A model generated the notes under the pieces. The model was given only the letters and a program-made list of their open reading frames with translations. It ran no database searches and was not told the origin of the DNA. From a virus, in the IMG/VR virus record IMGVR_UViG_3300013132_005788, positions 1 to 64,000 of that record: a stretch of 64,000 nt of DNA. One strand, written 5' to 3'. Shown here one piece after another: positions 45,436 to 54,872 of the stretch (the first letter of the stretch is position 1; each line of letters begins with the position of its first letter). Position numbers and translations under genes: made by a program.

Positions 45436-45594
45436 ATGGAACAACAAATCACACCACAAAATTTCATGGAGAAGCTCAGGAATTCTGCTATTTTGTTAGC
45501 TGAAGTTAAGAAATTAAGGGACGCTAATCCCACTGCAGATTTTTCGGATATCATTAGAGAGGCTAAAAGAAACATAGAACAAAATAAATCCTAA
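45436..45594 (+). CDS. Small helical protein (52 aa)
   Basis: A short gene starting at ATG 45436 after AAATAAA and ending in TAATG, whose ATG is the start of the next fibre gene. The product is helical: MEQQITPQNFMEKLRNS, then AILLAEVKKLRDANP, then a second short helix. Spacing on both sides and coupling to the fibre gene make it a likely real gene, perhaps a fibre chaperone. No family recognised. Confidence 0.55.
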   Translation: MEQQITPQNFMEKLRNSAILLAEVKKLRDANPTADFSDIIREAKRNIEQNKS

Positions 45595-47036
45595 TGCCAT
45601 ACGGAGAAATAAACTGGCCTAAAAATGCAAAGATTGGCGATGTTTATCAGGGACCAAATGGAAGATATTGGATCTTTGATGGGTGCGCCTGGACTGGAAC
45701 TTGTTGTCCACCAATTTCGGAGTGTAATAATATTTCAGAAGGAGTACTTTTAACTTTCGGGGTTATCAACCTTTTTGAAACTTCTATAGGTCCTTATGTA
45801 GAGGCGAATCTCACATATTTTGGAGATGACTCCTATGGAAATCCTGTTTACCATCTAAAATCCTATTATGATGGACCCGACAAGGTTGAGTTTTTTTTCA
45901 CGCTTCTTTTCAATCAAGATATTAACTCCTGGACTCTTTACCTTTCTGTGTCGGTCCTCGACGGGATCTCCGGGGGAGCTGAAATAGCATATCTTCCTGG
46001 TGTTGCCTCTGGTGAATCCATAGAGGGAAATTGGGAATTTACTAATCCGTACGGAAATGAACTATATTTCTCCATTTCATCTGCGTGTGGAGCAGACAAT
46101 GGGATATGTGTGACCCAATTTAATGATGGATTCACATACACATACAATCTTTTTCCCTGGAAATCCGAGATAGACTCACCAATCGAAGGGTATTTAGCCC
46201 TACCGAATGTTTTTCTTCTTTGGGACTCGATAACGGAAGAATGGATATTTGTAGACCATAGTGGCAATAATTATTCTATTGCAGGAACATCTACCCAGCC
46301 ACCGAGCGGACTATATCTAGAAACGCCTCTCGGGGATCTAACATTCAATTCTGGGTATTGCTCCTGTGATCCTATGGTTAGCGGGATTGGTCTGAATGTT
46401 TACGAGGAAGGACTAGATCTTGCATATTTAGTTGTGCTTTATTATGATGGAATGGATGTGAATGGTAATCCTGTTTTTAGATATGGCTATTCCGTGGGCG
46501 GAACTGAGGGATTACAATTTACGATCTCTTTCAACACCTCCACTTCCAAGTGGGAATTAATATTTTCAACTGGAGATTATGTTGGGGGATCCTTTGTTTC
46601 CTCAACTAATTCTTTGGTCTGTACTAATGATTACTTTTATCTGGGAAATCAATGGGGAACTCCATCGATTCCGGAGTTTGGAACTGCAGTTTGGACCCAT
46701 TGTGGACCTTTCGTGGAGCCTTTCTGTATCACCGTGGCCACTAATGACGATATTCCTGAGGTTAGAACATGGCCTGTTTGGGGATTTATAACGGGGGGAC
46801 AGTTTGTATATTTTATTCCATCTGATGAACCCATAGGGTTTATATTCTGGAATGGGTCCAATTGGGAAGGAACTCTCCCGTATTATTCTGCATCCCCTCC
46901 GATAACAATAACATTCTCCGGGACACCTAATGAATATTTTAATCCGATTGGATCATGGACTAATGATGGAGGATTTTTATCAGTTGAAACCAGTGAGGGA
47001 CCTTGTGAGTTCGCTGATAATCCACCAATACCTTAA
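45594..47036 (+). CDS. Fibre/adhesin with N-terminal CCPP domain (paralogue 1)
   Basis: 480 residues. The N-terminal ~40 residues (EINWPKNAKIGDVYQGPNGR, then YWIFDGCAWTGTCCPP) match the start of the next gene, giving the shared pattern NWP-x-N-x-x-x-G-x-x-Y ... G-R-x-W-x-x-x-G-C-x-W-x-x-T-C-C-P-P. The rest is made of three repeated beta-sandwich units marked by Y-x-G-D/M-D-x-x-G-N-P-V/I-F/Y-x-x-x-Y and by FTISFNTSTSKWEL-type strands. Many acidic and aromatic residues and several cysteines suggest an extracellular carbohydrate-binding or receptor-binding protein. Function is inferred. Confidence 0.55.
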   Translation: MPYGEINWPKNAKIGDVYQGPNGRYWIFDGCAWTGTCCPPISECNNISEGVLLTFGVINLFETSIGPYVEANLTYFGDDSYGNPVYHLKSYYDGPDKVEFFFTLLFNQDINSWTLYLSVSVLDGISGGAEIAYLPGVASGESIEGNWEFTNPYGNELYFSISSACGADNGICVTQFNDGFTYTYNLFPWKSEIDSPIEGYLALPNVFLLWDSITEEWIFVDHSGNNYSIAGTSTQPPSGLYLETPLGDLTFNSGYCSCDPMVSGIGLNVYEEGLDLAYLVVLYYDGMDVNGNPVFRYGYSVGGTEGLQFTISFNTSTSKWELIFSTGDYVGGSFVSSTNSLVCTNDYFYLGNQWGTPSIPEFGTAVWTHCGPFVEPFCITVATNDDIPEVRTWPVWGFITGGQFVYFIPSDEPIGFIFWNGSNWEGTLPYYSASPPITITFSGTPNEYFNPIGSWTNDGGFLSVETSEGPCEFADNPPIP

Positions 47037-47053
47037 TATCAATCTAAAAAACA

Positions 47054-47776
47054 GTGAACTACCTAGAAATAAATTGGCCAACTAACCCCTTAACCGGACA
47101 ACCCTACACAAGCTCATTCGGCAGAACGTGGGTCTGGAACGGTTGTGGATGGGAAGCAACGTGTTGTCCCCCTGCATCATGCAAATATTATGATGGACTG
47201 GATGTCACATTTACCTTTTCTGGTGCTGGTGGAGTGTATTATAATCTAGCATTTAACTATTCTGGTGACGATGGAAACGGAAACCCAATCTTCGAGTTTG
47301 AAGCATCTAATGTTTTTTCTTTCACCATAGAATACAACACATCGATATCTAAATGGGAGTTTCTTTTTGGCGGATCACCAGTAGCTTATTCTTCTGAGTT
47401 ATATGGAAGTTATGGAACTGAATGGTTTGAGTATTCTCCATCCAATTTGGAATATCTGACCACTACCTGTGGGGCTACATTCCCAGTTCTTTGCATGGAA
47501 GTGGTTTCAGAAGTAAGTGTACCCCAGTTCAATCTCCTAACCGCGGGATATTCTCCCGGTGAGGTATCAGTATTTGTTCCTATAGAGGGGGATCCGATAA
47601 TGTGGGATGGTTCCCAATGGAGTGGGGCCTTGGGATCATCGGGTAACGTTTTAATATCCATTTCCGGATCTGAAAGTATACCGCCAGTAGGATCTTGGAA
47701 TATAGTGGATCTTAATTACCCTGAATCGGTCACATCGGTAACCACTACTCTTGGTCCATGTAATTTTGTTGGATGA
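47054..47776 (+). CDS. Fibre/adhesin with N-terminal CCPP domain (paralogue 2)
   Basis: 240 residues from a GTG start 17 nt after paralogue 1; no ATG fits. The N-terminal NWPTNPLTGQPYTSSFGR then TWVWNGCGWEATCCPP parallels paralogue 1. It contains one beta-sandwich unit (NYSGDDGNGNPIFEF, FTIEYNTSISKWEFLFGG) where paralogue 1 has three, and the same kind of C-terminal unit (ISGSESIPPVGSW). The pair looks like tandem duplication with expansion or loss of units. Its stop overlaps the next ATG (ATGA). Confidence 0.55.
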   Translation: MNYLEINWPTNPLTGQPYTSSFGRTWVWNGCGWEATCCPPASCKYYDGLDVTFTFSGAGGVYYNLAFNYSGDDGNGNPIFEFEASNVFSFTIEYNTSISKWEFLFGGSPVAYSSELYGSYGTEWFEYSPSNLEYLTTTCGATFPVLCMEVVSEVSVPQFNLLTAGYSPGEVSVFVPIEGDPIMWDGSQWSGALGSSGNVLISISGSESIPPVGSWNIVDLNYPESVTSVTTTLGPCNFVG

Positions 47777-47973
47777 TTATATTCAGATTCATAAAAGCTA
47801 TTCTGAGATATGTATTTTTTGGTACGGATCTTCCTGATCCTGAGATTAATTACAGACGGAGTATTTGTGGATCTTGTGAATATAATATAGATAGAAGGTG
47901 CTCTCAGTGTGGATGTTATATAAAATACAAGACGAGAATGTCAACAGAATCTTGTCCTGAAAATAAATGGTAA
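47773..47973 (+). CDS. Small zinc-ribbon protein
   Basis: 66 residues. A short hydrophobic N-terminus (FIKAILRYVFFG) is followed by CGSCEYNIDRRCSQCGCYIKYK and a final Cys in STESCPENKW. The spacing (CxxC ... CxxCxC ... C) is that of a zinc ribbon frequently found in small phage proteins ending in CP-x-x-K-W. Coupled to the fibre gene through ATGA. Role unknown. Confidence 0.6.
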   Translation: MIIFRFIKAILRYVFFGTDLPDPEINYRRSICGSCEYNIDRRCSQCGCYIKYKTRMSTESCPENKW

Positions 47974-47975
47974 AT

Positions 47976-48149
47976 ATGGCTTGTGGATGTTCAGATGACA
48001 ATAAAAATAAAACGGCCGGACAGGGTATCCCAAAGGTATCAGAGACTGCTAAAAAAATAGCGGAAAGAATATCAGCTAAATCTGAGGTTATCCGTAGAAT
48101 ATGGAATAACTCCAAGCAGGAAAGCTATATTAATAGAGTTAGAAAATAA
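47976..48149 (+). CDS. Small hypothetical protein
   Basis: 57 residues from ATG 47976 (MACGCSDDNKNK); an ATG three codons earlier overlaps the previous stop and is less likely. After a CGC motif and a Lys/Asn linker it forms a basic helix (AKKIAERISAKSEVIRRIWNN). It is the last gene before the glycosyltransferase. No family recognised. Confidence 0.45.
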   Translation: MACGCSDDNKNKTAGQGIPKVSETAKKIAERISAKSEVIRRIWNNSKQESYINRVRK

Positions 48150-48190
48150 CTCAAGTAACAAAATTATCTCATCACTCTATAATATGATGA

Positions 48191-50941
48191 ATGAAAAGAG
48201 TGCACGTTCCCAATGTCTCCGGACACAGTCTTAATAAGATAAACCAGGATATTAAAAAATCTCTGGACCAACATTTCTCCTTCGTTGATGGATCACCTGC
48301 TGACATTTTGGTTCAGCACTATGTTTCTGGAATCGGTACCTCCAAGAAGTATAATAGAAAAATACTAATACAGCCCATAGACGGAACCCGGATTAACCAG
48401 GGAATGGTTAAAAGTATAAATCAATTTGACCTCATATTAGCTCCTGCTGAAGCATCCAAGAAAATAATGGAGTCTTCCGGCGTGATTAAGCCGATTAGGA
48501 TTATTTCCAACTATTATGACGATGATCTCTTGGATATAAAGAGCAATTTCTTCGATGTCAGATACAGCTCTAAAAAATATACATTCTATTCAGAAACCAC
48601 TGGAATCAAGAGAAAGAATGTTGATAATCTCCTCCGATATTTTTTAGATGAATTCTCAGGAAAGCCAGAAGCCGAAAAAGTCAGACTTGTCCTAAAACTT
48701 TCATCCGGCGATAAAACTAAGATGAGCACTCTGGAAAAAATCAGGAATTCGTATCAGAATGCTCCAGAAGTCGATATTTATAATCAGTGGCTTGATGATG
48801 CTGATCTTAATTCATTGAGAAGGGGAATGGATTGTTATGTTATGCTCTCCTATATGGAGGGATTTTGCATACCTCTGCTTAATGCCGCGGTTTTAAAGAA
48901 GGATATAATATGTCTTAATTCCACGATTAGTGGATATATGGATTTTATTAACAAAGGAAATTCAATCTTGGTTCCTGTTAAGAAAATCCCAATAGATCAA
49001 AAACACGAAAGTCTTTTGATCTATGATAAGACATCAACATGGGAGGAACCCATATATCCTGAATATCAGAGAGCCCTTAGAAAAGCCTATACTGGAGAGT
49101 ATCAATTCGATAAAGTCGACGATTTTTCCGACTTCTCCAAACGATCCGTAATGGAGAAATATAGAGAAGAGATAGAAGGTAGAGACTCGTTGGGCTGCTG
49201 TATATCACAGGAATCCAGTAGAGATGCTTACTCTGCTGTGTGTAGGGATCTGGAAAGAATAGGTGTGGACGGATGCGATTTTTTTGAGTATTCCAAAATA
49301 ATTAGATCTCATATAAAAAGGAGCGGAATTCCAAGAAATTCTTTCGTCAATAATATTATACAAACTCATATTGATGTTTTAAAAACAAGGGAATCGTCCA
49401 AACTGGAATATTCTCTGATCTGCGATGATGATGTGATAGTGATCAGGGATGACGAGAAAATTCTTGACATTGTGAGAAAAGCTCCTGAGGATTGGGACAT
49501 TATATTTCTAGGAGGTATGAATCATTATCATCCTCCTTTTATTATCGATGATGATTTTTACAGGTGCAGATTTTCATTTAATCCACATTGTTATCTGATT
49601 AAGACATCCTTTATTCCAGTTGTTTTGTCGGAGCTAGAAAAAAGAGAAGCTGAATGTGATGTGATATTTGCCAAAATGCAAGAATCTGGAATTGGAAACT
49701 GGTATGGATTAAAAAGAGATATGATCATTCCATCCGGCAGGAATGGAACCAAATATATTAGTCTCTTTCCGCCCGCATATGCACAGGTTAAAAATTTGGA
49801 AAGAAAAAGAACCGGGGATTTAAGGATCTCCAGAATATCTTCAGATTCCTCTATAAAAGGAATAAAATATGTTGCGGTCAGAGGAAGTTCCGGATATGCA
49901 AATTGTGCAAAGGATTATATTATTGGAATAAGCGATTCCGGGATTCCAGTTACACCGCATCTTCTTAAGCATAATGATTCTTCCTACCTTACTGGCGATA
50001 AAAATTCCAGAGTTAACTCACTAAAAGACGACGGAATGGATTACGACGCCTTAATTATTCATCTTTTGCCGGATCTCTGGAAGAACGAGGTGGATACTCA
50101 TGGCGCAAATGTTCGCGATAAGATAGGATATTTTGCATGGGAAGCGGATAAAATTCCTGATGAGTGGTCCGAAGGATTTGATGTGGTTGATAAAATAGCT
50201 GTTCCGTGTGAATGGAACAGAAAGGTACTAATAGATTCAGGAGTCACAAAACCTATTTGTGTTATACCCCATATTTACGATGAAATCGTTCCCAAATCAT
50301 TTGGTATACCAGGATACAATGGCGAATTTGTGTTTTATACCATAGGACAATTTCTGGAAAGAAAGGGCATAGAGGACTCGGTTCGTTCGTATTTGGGAGC
50401 ATTCACATCAGAGGATAATGTTTGTCTTATAGTTAAAACGGAAGGTAGGGAATATAATAAATCAGATAGAGAAATAGTGAGAAAAGAGATAGAAAAAATC
50501 ATAAGTGAATTTCCAAATCCCGCCAAAGTTATTACTATCGTGGATGAAATTTCAGACGGTAACATTGCATATCTGCACTCAATTGGGGATTGTTTTATTT
50601 CCCTTTTTAAAGCGGAAGGATGGGGATTATCTCTGTTTGATGCCACGATAAAAGGAACACCGGTCATTTGTACTGGATATGGTGGATCGCTTGATTTCAC
50701 CTGTGGCCCTTATGTTAATTATGAGATTGGTCCAATAACAGATCACTATAAGTGGTTCAACGAATCACAGAAATGGGCTTATCCGGACATTTCCCGTGGA
50801 TCTCTTATCATGAGAGATGTCTACGAAAATATAGACTCATATAAAAAAATAGCTGAAGATCACTCTGCGATAGTTAAAGAGAAATTTTCCACTAAAAAAA
50901 TCATAGAAAAATTTATAGGGTTCATAAAAGAAAAACCATAA
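48191..50941 (+). CDS. Three-domain glycosyltransferase (GT4 - GT25-like - GT4)
   Basis: 916 residues. Part 1 (~1-320) is a GT-B glycosyltransferase with the family-4 signature near EGFCIPLLNAA (~222). Part 2 (~333-540) resembles a GT25-type LPS glycosyltransferase: DISQ-like start (CCISQESSRDAY), then LICDDDVIVI (~410) with a DxD-like metal motif, WDIIFLGG, and NPHCYLIKTSF. Part 3 (~558-916) is a second GT-B unit with KAEGWGLSLFDATIKGTPVICT (~806 on) as sugar-nucleotide site. One polypeptide could build a short glycan on a virion protein, phage DNA or host surface. Acceptor and sugars cannot be told. Confidence 0.75.
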   Translation: MKRVHVPNVSGHSLNKINQDIKKSLDQHFSFVDGSPADILVQHYVSGIGTSKKYNRKILIQPIDGTRINQGMVKSINQFDLILAPAEASKKIMESSGVIKPIRIISNYYDDDLLDIKSNFFDVRYSSKKYTFYSETTGIKRKNVDNLLRYFLDEFSGKPEAEKVRLVLKLSSGDKTKMSTLEKIRNSYQNAPEVDIYNQWLDDADLNSLRRGMDCYVMLSYMEGFCIPLLNAAVLKKDIICLNSTISGYMDFINKGNSILVPVKKIPIDQKHESLLIYDKTSTWEEPIYPEYQRALRKAYTGEYQFDKVDDFSDFSKRSVMEKYREEIEGRDSLGCCISQESSRDAYSAVCRDLERIGVDGCDFFEYSKIIRSHIKRSGIPRNSFVNNIIQTHIDVLKTRESSKLEYSLICDDDVIVIRDDEKILDIVRKAPEDWDIIFLGGMNHYHPPFIIDDDFYRCRFSFNPHCYLIKTSFIPVVLSELEKREAECDVIFAKMQESGIGNWYGLKRDMIIPSGRNGTKYISLFPPAYAQVKNLERKRTGDLRISRISSDSSIKGIKYVAVRGSSGYANCAKDYIIGISDSGIPVTPHLLKHNDSSYLTGDKNSRVNSLKDDGMDYDALIIHLLPDLWKNEVDTHGANVRDKIGYFAWEADKIPDEWSEGFDVVDKIAVPCEWNRKVLIDSGVTKPICVIPHIYDEIVPKSFGIPGYNGEFVFYTIGQFLERKGIEDSVRSYLGAFTSEDNVCLIVKTEGREYNKSDREIVRKEIEKIISEFPNPAKVITIVDEISDGNIAYLHSIGDCFISLFKAEGWGLSLFDATIKGTPVICTGYGGSLDFTCGPYVNYEIGPITDHYKWFNESQKWAYPDISRGSLIMRDVYENIDSYKKIAEDHSAIVKEKFSTKKIIEKFIGFIKEKP

Positions 50942-51160
50942 ACCATTCAAATACAATTGAATTTATGAGGAAATTGACGACCTTATTTTTTACCGATTTC
51001 TTGTGTGGATGGTATATAAAAACAGAATGAAGGAAATACTGGATTTAGTGACTCAAATATTTTTTCTTATACCTGGGAATTCCTCAGGTTTTTTTATCTA
51101 GAACATATTGAAAAAGATACCATACACCCGCAGTATTTCTGTGCTTAAAAAAACTATAAA
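50942..51160. other. 219-nt intergenic leader before nrdA
   Basis: Holds an AT-rich GGTATATAAAA tract (51011-51021), a 24-codon frame starting at ATG 51027, and the hairpin terminator at 51070. The nrdA ATG follows a CTATAAA sequence at its immediate 5' side. No tRNA or riboswitch fold is evident to me. Confidence 0.5.
51070..51096 (+). terminator. Rho-independent terminator
   Basis: ACCTGGG-AATTC-CTCAGGT pairs (7 bp with one G-T) and is followed by seven T residues. It ends the glycosyltransferase transcript, or a short transcript started at the GGTATATA tract, before nrdA. Confidence 0.75.
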
Positions 51161-53536
51161 ATGGAAGTAATTAAAAGAGACGGATCAAAAGAAAAAGTGA
51201 AATTGGACAAGATCTTAAATCGTATTAAAAAACAATGCTATGGACTCAATATGGACTATATAGAGCCAATGGAGATAGCAAAAAAAGTTATCAATGGACT
51301 TTATGATGGAATAAGCTCAGTTGAGTTGGATGTTTTGGCCGCAGAGACTGCGGCTTCACTTACACCCACCCACCCGGATTATTCTCTGCTCGCTGCAAGA
51401 ATTTGTGTGACATCACTTCACAAGAAAACACCCAAGCTTTTTTCACAGGTTATAGAATCACTTTATCATTATGTTGATCCTAAGACGGGACTTAAAGCAC
51501 CTCTAATTTCTGAAGATGTTTACGAGATAGTGAAAAATAACTCCAAGGAAATAGATTCAACTATTATTTATGACAGAGATTTAGATTATGATTATTTCGG
51601 ATTTAAGACCCTGGAAAAGTCATATCTTCTTAAACTTAACGGTCAAGTCGCCGAGAGACCTCAGCATATGATAATGAGGGTTGCCATTGGAATTCATAAG
51701 AATGATCTCGAAAGTGCATTTAAAACTTATGATCTGATGAGCCAGGGATTCTTTACACATGCCACACCGACCCTCTTTAATGCGGGAACACCCAGACCTC
51801 AATTGTCTTCGTGCTTTCTCTTAACTATGTCGGACGATTCTATTCAGGGAATTTATAAGACATTATCAGATGTGGCCCAGATCTCTAAAAATGCTGGTGG
51901 AATAGGATTATCTGTTCATAATATCAGAGCAACCGGATCATATATCAAGGGGACCAATGGAACATCAAATGGTTTGATCCCGATGTTAAAGGTGTTCAAT
52001 GAAACGGCTAGATATGTTGATCAAGGAGGCGGAAGAAGAAAGGGATCATTTGCGATCTACCTTGAACCATGGCACTTTGATGTTGAAGATTTTCTGAATC
52101 TCAGAAAGAATCACGGAAAAGAAGAAATGAGAGCTAGAGATCTTTTCTTGGCTCTTTGGGTCCCAGATCTTTTTATGGAAAGAGTTAGTGACAATGGAGA
52201 ATGGACTTTATTTTCCCCTGATGAAGCACCAGGTCTTGCTGATGTGTACGGAACAGAATTCACTACTCTCTATGAAAAATATGAATCAGAAGGGAAGGGG
52301 AGGAAAAAAATCAAAGCACAGGATTTATGGTACAGAATCATAGAGGCTCAAATAGAAACTGGGGTTCCGTATATGCTTTATAAAGACGCAGCAAATTCAA
52401 AGTCAAATCAGAAAAATCTTGGAACGATTAAATCATCTAATCTCTGCACAGAAATTATAGAATACAGCTCGCCTGATGAAAGTGCAGTTTGTAATTTAGC
52501 ATCCATTGCTCTTCCAAAATTTGTTGTTAATAGAGGAAGAAAAGCCTATTTTGATTTTGATGCTCTTAAGGAAATAGCTTACACAGCCACAGTGAATTTG
52601 AATAGGGTCATAGATGTTAATTACTATCCAACTCTTGAGACGAAAAATTCTAATATGAGACACCGTCCGATAGGTCTGGGCGTTCAGGGACTGGCCGACA
52701 CTTTTGCGATTCTAAGAATGCCATTCGATTCACAGGCAGCTAAGGATCTAGATCGGGAAATATTTGAATCCATTTACTATGGGGCTATGGAAGCTTCAGT
52801 TGATCTGGCTGAAAAAGAGGGACACTACGAGTCTTTTAAAGGATCTCCTCTTTCCGAAGGTAAATTCCAGTTTGATCTTTGGGATGTTAAGCCATCTGAC
52901 CGATGGAATTGGGAACTTCTGAGAAAGAGAGTGATCAAATCAGGAGCTAGAAATTCTCTGTTGCTTGCTCCAATGCCTACTGCTTCTACTTCCCAAATTA
53001 TGGGAAACAATGAGGCTTTTGAAGCCTTCACCTCTAACATATACGTGAGAAAAACCCTCTCTGGAGAATTTCCGGTTGTCAATAAACATCTAGTGAGAGA
53101 TCTTGACAGAATAGGTATCTGGGACGACAATATGAGGAACCAAATCATCTTAAATAACGGCTCTGTACAAGCCATACCGGAGATTCCGAATGATATCAAA
53201 GAAATCTATAAGACAGCATGGGAAATGAGCCAGAAAGTGATTATAGACCATGCTGTGGAGAGAGCACCATTCATATGTCAGAGCCAAAGTATGAATCTCT
53301 TCTTCAGCGATGCCAATTTTGCAAAGCTATCTTCTGCCCACTTTTATGCTTGGGGAAAAGGACTAAAGACCGGATCATATTATATTAGGACCAAGGCGGC
53401 CGCCACTGCGATTAAGGGATTGGGCATAGACCTGAGCGAATCTAAGCCAGTAGAGATTAAGACGACCGATGAAAATCTACAGGATCTTGCTTGTAGTTTA
53501 GATAATCCCGAGGCATGTGAGGCATGCGGATCTTAA
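51161..53536 (+). CDS. nrdA: Ribonucleotide reductase class Ia, alpha subunit
   Basis: 791 residues, the usual length. An N-terminal ATP-cone ([20 protein letters not shown]) indicates allosteric control by ATP/dATP. Catalytic residues are visible: Cys in LSSCFLLTM, the N-x-C-x-E motif in [11 protein letters not shown], and the third Cys in [11 protein letters not shown]. The tail ends CEACGS, a CxxC pair that relays electrons from thioredoxin or glutaredoxin. With NrdB (43071) it converts NDPs to dNDPs for phage DNA synthesis. Confidence 0.95.
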   Translation: MEVIKRDGSKEKVKLDKILNRIKKQCYGLNMDYIEPMEIAKKVINGLYDGISSVELDVLAAETAASLTPTHPDYSLLAARICVTSLHKKTPKLFSQVIESLYHYVDPKTGLKAPLISEDVYEIVKNNSKEIDSTIIYDRDLDYDYFGFKTLEKSYLLKLNGQVAERPQHMIMRVAIGIHKNDLESAFKTYDLMSQGFFTHATPTLFNAGTPRPQLSSCFLLTMSDDSIQGIYKTLSDVAQISKNAGGIGLSVHNIRATGSYIKGTNGTSNGLIPMLKVFNETARYVDQGGGRRKGSFAIYLEPWHFDVEDFLNLRKNHGKEEMRARDLFLALWVPDLFMERVSDNGEWTLFSPDEAPGLADVYGTEFTTLYEKYESEGKGRKKIKAQDLWYRIIEAQIETGVPYMLYKDAANSKSNQKNLGTIKSSNLCTEIIEYSSPDESAVCNLASIALPKFVVNRGRKAYFDFDALKEIAYTATVNLNRVIDVNYYPTLETKNSNMRHRPIGLGVQGLADTFAILRMPFDSQAAKDLDREIFESIYYGAMEASVDLAEKEGHYESFKGSPLSEGKFQFDLWDVKPSDRWNWELLRKRVIKSGARNSLLLAPMPTASTSQIMGNNEAFEAFTSNIYVRKTLSGEFPVVNKHLVRDLDRIGIWDDNMRNQIILNNGSVQAIPEIPNDIKEIYKTAWEMSQKVIIDHAVERAPFICQSQSMNLFFSDANFAKLSSAHFYAWGKGLKTGSYYIRTKAAATAIKGLGIDLSESKPVEIKTTDENLQDLACSLDNPEACEACGS

Positions 53537-53560
53537 GAGAAATCATTTTAAATTTCATTC

Positions 53561-53568
53561 TATAAATA
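53561..53568 (+). promoter_or_regulatory. TATAAATA, T4-type late -10 box
   Basis: Exact T4 late consensus octamer, 14 nt before the ATG of the GT2-TPR gene, in the short gap after nrdA. It is a single occurrence in an AT-rich gap, so chance cannot be excluded. Confidence 0.35.
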
Positions 53569-53582
53569 ATAAACTAGAGAAA

Positions 53583-54836
53583 ATGTCAGAAGAAAAAAAC
53601 AGAAAAACTATTTGTTTGACGATGATCGTCAAAAACGAGTCTAAAACTATCCAAAGATGTGTTGAGTCTGTGGAAAAATTCATAGACTATTGGGTGATAG
53701 TTGACACCGGATCCACCGATGGAACTCAGGAGATTATTACTAATCTAATGAAAGAAAAAGGAATTCTAGGAGAATTACATGAGAGATCATGGGTGGATTA
53801 TTCAACAAACAGAAATCAAAGTCTGGAATTATCCGAGGGAAAAGCTGATTATAGACTAATAATCGATGCGGATGATGTTCTTGCAACTAAGGATGATAGT
53901 GTTTTTGACAATCTGGATAAGGATTCCTATAAGGTCATGATCCGATTGGGAAATCTTTCTTATTACAGAACCCAACTCGTCAGAGGGGATCAGGATTGGA
54001 AATATAAGGGCGTTATACACGAATACATAACAGGTCCAGAAGGGAACACAGACGAGTTTTTGAATGGAGTTGAGATGCACGCATCTGTTTCGGGAGACAC
54101 CAGGGAAATCAAAGGCAAGGATAAGTATTATAATGATGCTTTAGTTATTGAAAAAACTCTGCTAACAGACCCAAGTCTAGAACAAGACGAGGACCTAAAG
54201 AGAAGATACGTGTTTTATCTCGCCCAAAGTTATAGAGATGGGGGAGTATACGATAGAGCACTGGAGAATTATGAAAAAAGAGCATCCATGGGAGGATGGG
54301 AAGAAGAAGTTTACATCTCCATGTATTGGATCGCTAATCTGAAGAAGATTCTAGGAAAAGCCAAAGAAGAGATTATAGATTCATATATGAGAGCCTGGGA
54401 GTATAGACCATTCAGACTTGAGGCAATGTATAGCCTTGTCAGATTCCTAATAGAGGAGAAAAGATACAATTTTGCCTTTGCACTAACAACTGTGGCAATG
54501 AGATCTCCTGCATGTAATGATGTGTTATTTGTGGAAGAGGAAATCTGGAGATGGAGAATGCCCGATGAGTATTCTGTTTTGTGCTATTACACTGGCAATT
54601 TTAAAGAGGCATACAATAGCGCTAAAAAATTATCAGAGAATAAATTCTATCAGATTATTCCGGATGCCGAGAAGGAAAGAATACAGAAGAATCTTCAAGC
54701 CTTTCATGAAGCAGCTTTCCCAGAGGAATATCAAAACAAGCAGTCTGAAAGTATAGCAGAGAATTCCCTTTTGTCTCAAGAAGAAGCATTGGAGTTAAAA
54801 GCAGAAAACGAGCTGACCGGATATGAAAACGGTTAA
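53583..54836 (+). CDS. Family-2 glycosyltransferase with TPR-like C-terminus
   Basis: 417 residues from ATG 53583 (MSEEKNRKTICLTMIVKNES); an in-frame ATG at 53517 lies inside nrdA. The GT-A fold is clear: CLTMIVKNESKTIQRCVES, DTGSTDGT (residues ~46-53), then the DxD metal motif LIIDADDVL. GVIHEYI matches the acceptor loop seen in SunS/TPR-type GT2 enzymes. From ~210 the chain is TPR-like (YVFYLAQSYRDGGVYDRALENYEK). Such enzymes often glycosylate peptides. It follows nrdA and precedes a leader-bearing gene. Confidence 0.82.
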   Translation: MSEEKNRKTICLTMIVKNESKTIQRCVESVEKFIDYWVIVDTGSTDGTQEIITNLMKEKGILGELHERSWVDYSTNRNQSLELSEGKADYRLIIDADDVLATKDDSVFDNLDKDSYKVMIRLGNLSYYRTQLVRGDQDWKYKGVIHEYITGPEGNTDEFLNGVEMHASVSGDTREIKGKDKYYNDALVIEKTLLTDPSLEQDEDLKRRYVFYLAQSYRDGGVYDRALENYEKRASMGGWEEEVYISMYWIANLKKILGKAKEEIIDSYMRAWEYRPFRLEAMYSLVRFLIEEKRYNFAFALTTVAMRSPACNDVLFVEEEIWRWRMPDEYSVLCYYTGNFKEAYNSAKKLSENKFYQIIPDAEKERIQKNLQAFHEAAFPEEYQNKQSESIAENSLLSQEEALELKAENELTGYENG

Positions 54837-54842
54837 GAAGAA

Positions 54843-54850
54843 GATATATA
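54843..54850 (+). promoter_or_regulatory. GATATATA late-promoter-like octamer
   Basis: Exact octamer directly after the GT2 stop and 22 nt before the ATG of a leader-bearing gene, the same spacing as at 34126. A CTATAAAA sequence sits just before the ATG. Confidence 0.55.
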
Positions 54851-54872
54851 GGAGTAAATAACTACTATAAAA

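Noticed and set aside
51027-51101. 24-codon frame starting MKEILDLVTQIFF
   Set aside because: It runs through the terminator hairpin and its T run; a protein is unlikely, so it is noted only as part of the leader region.
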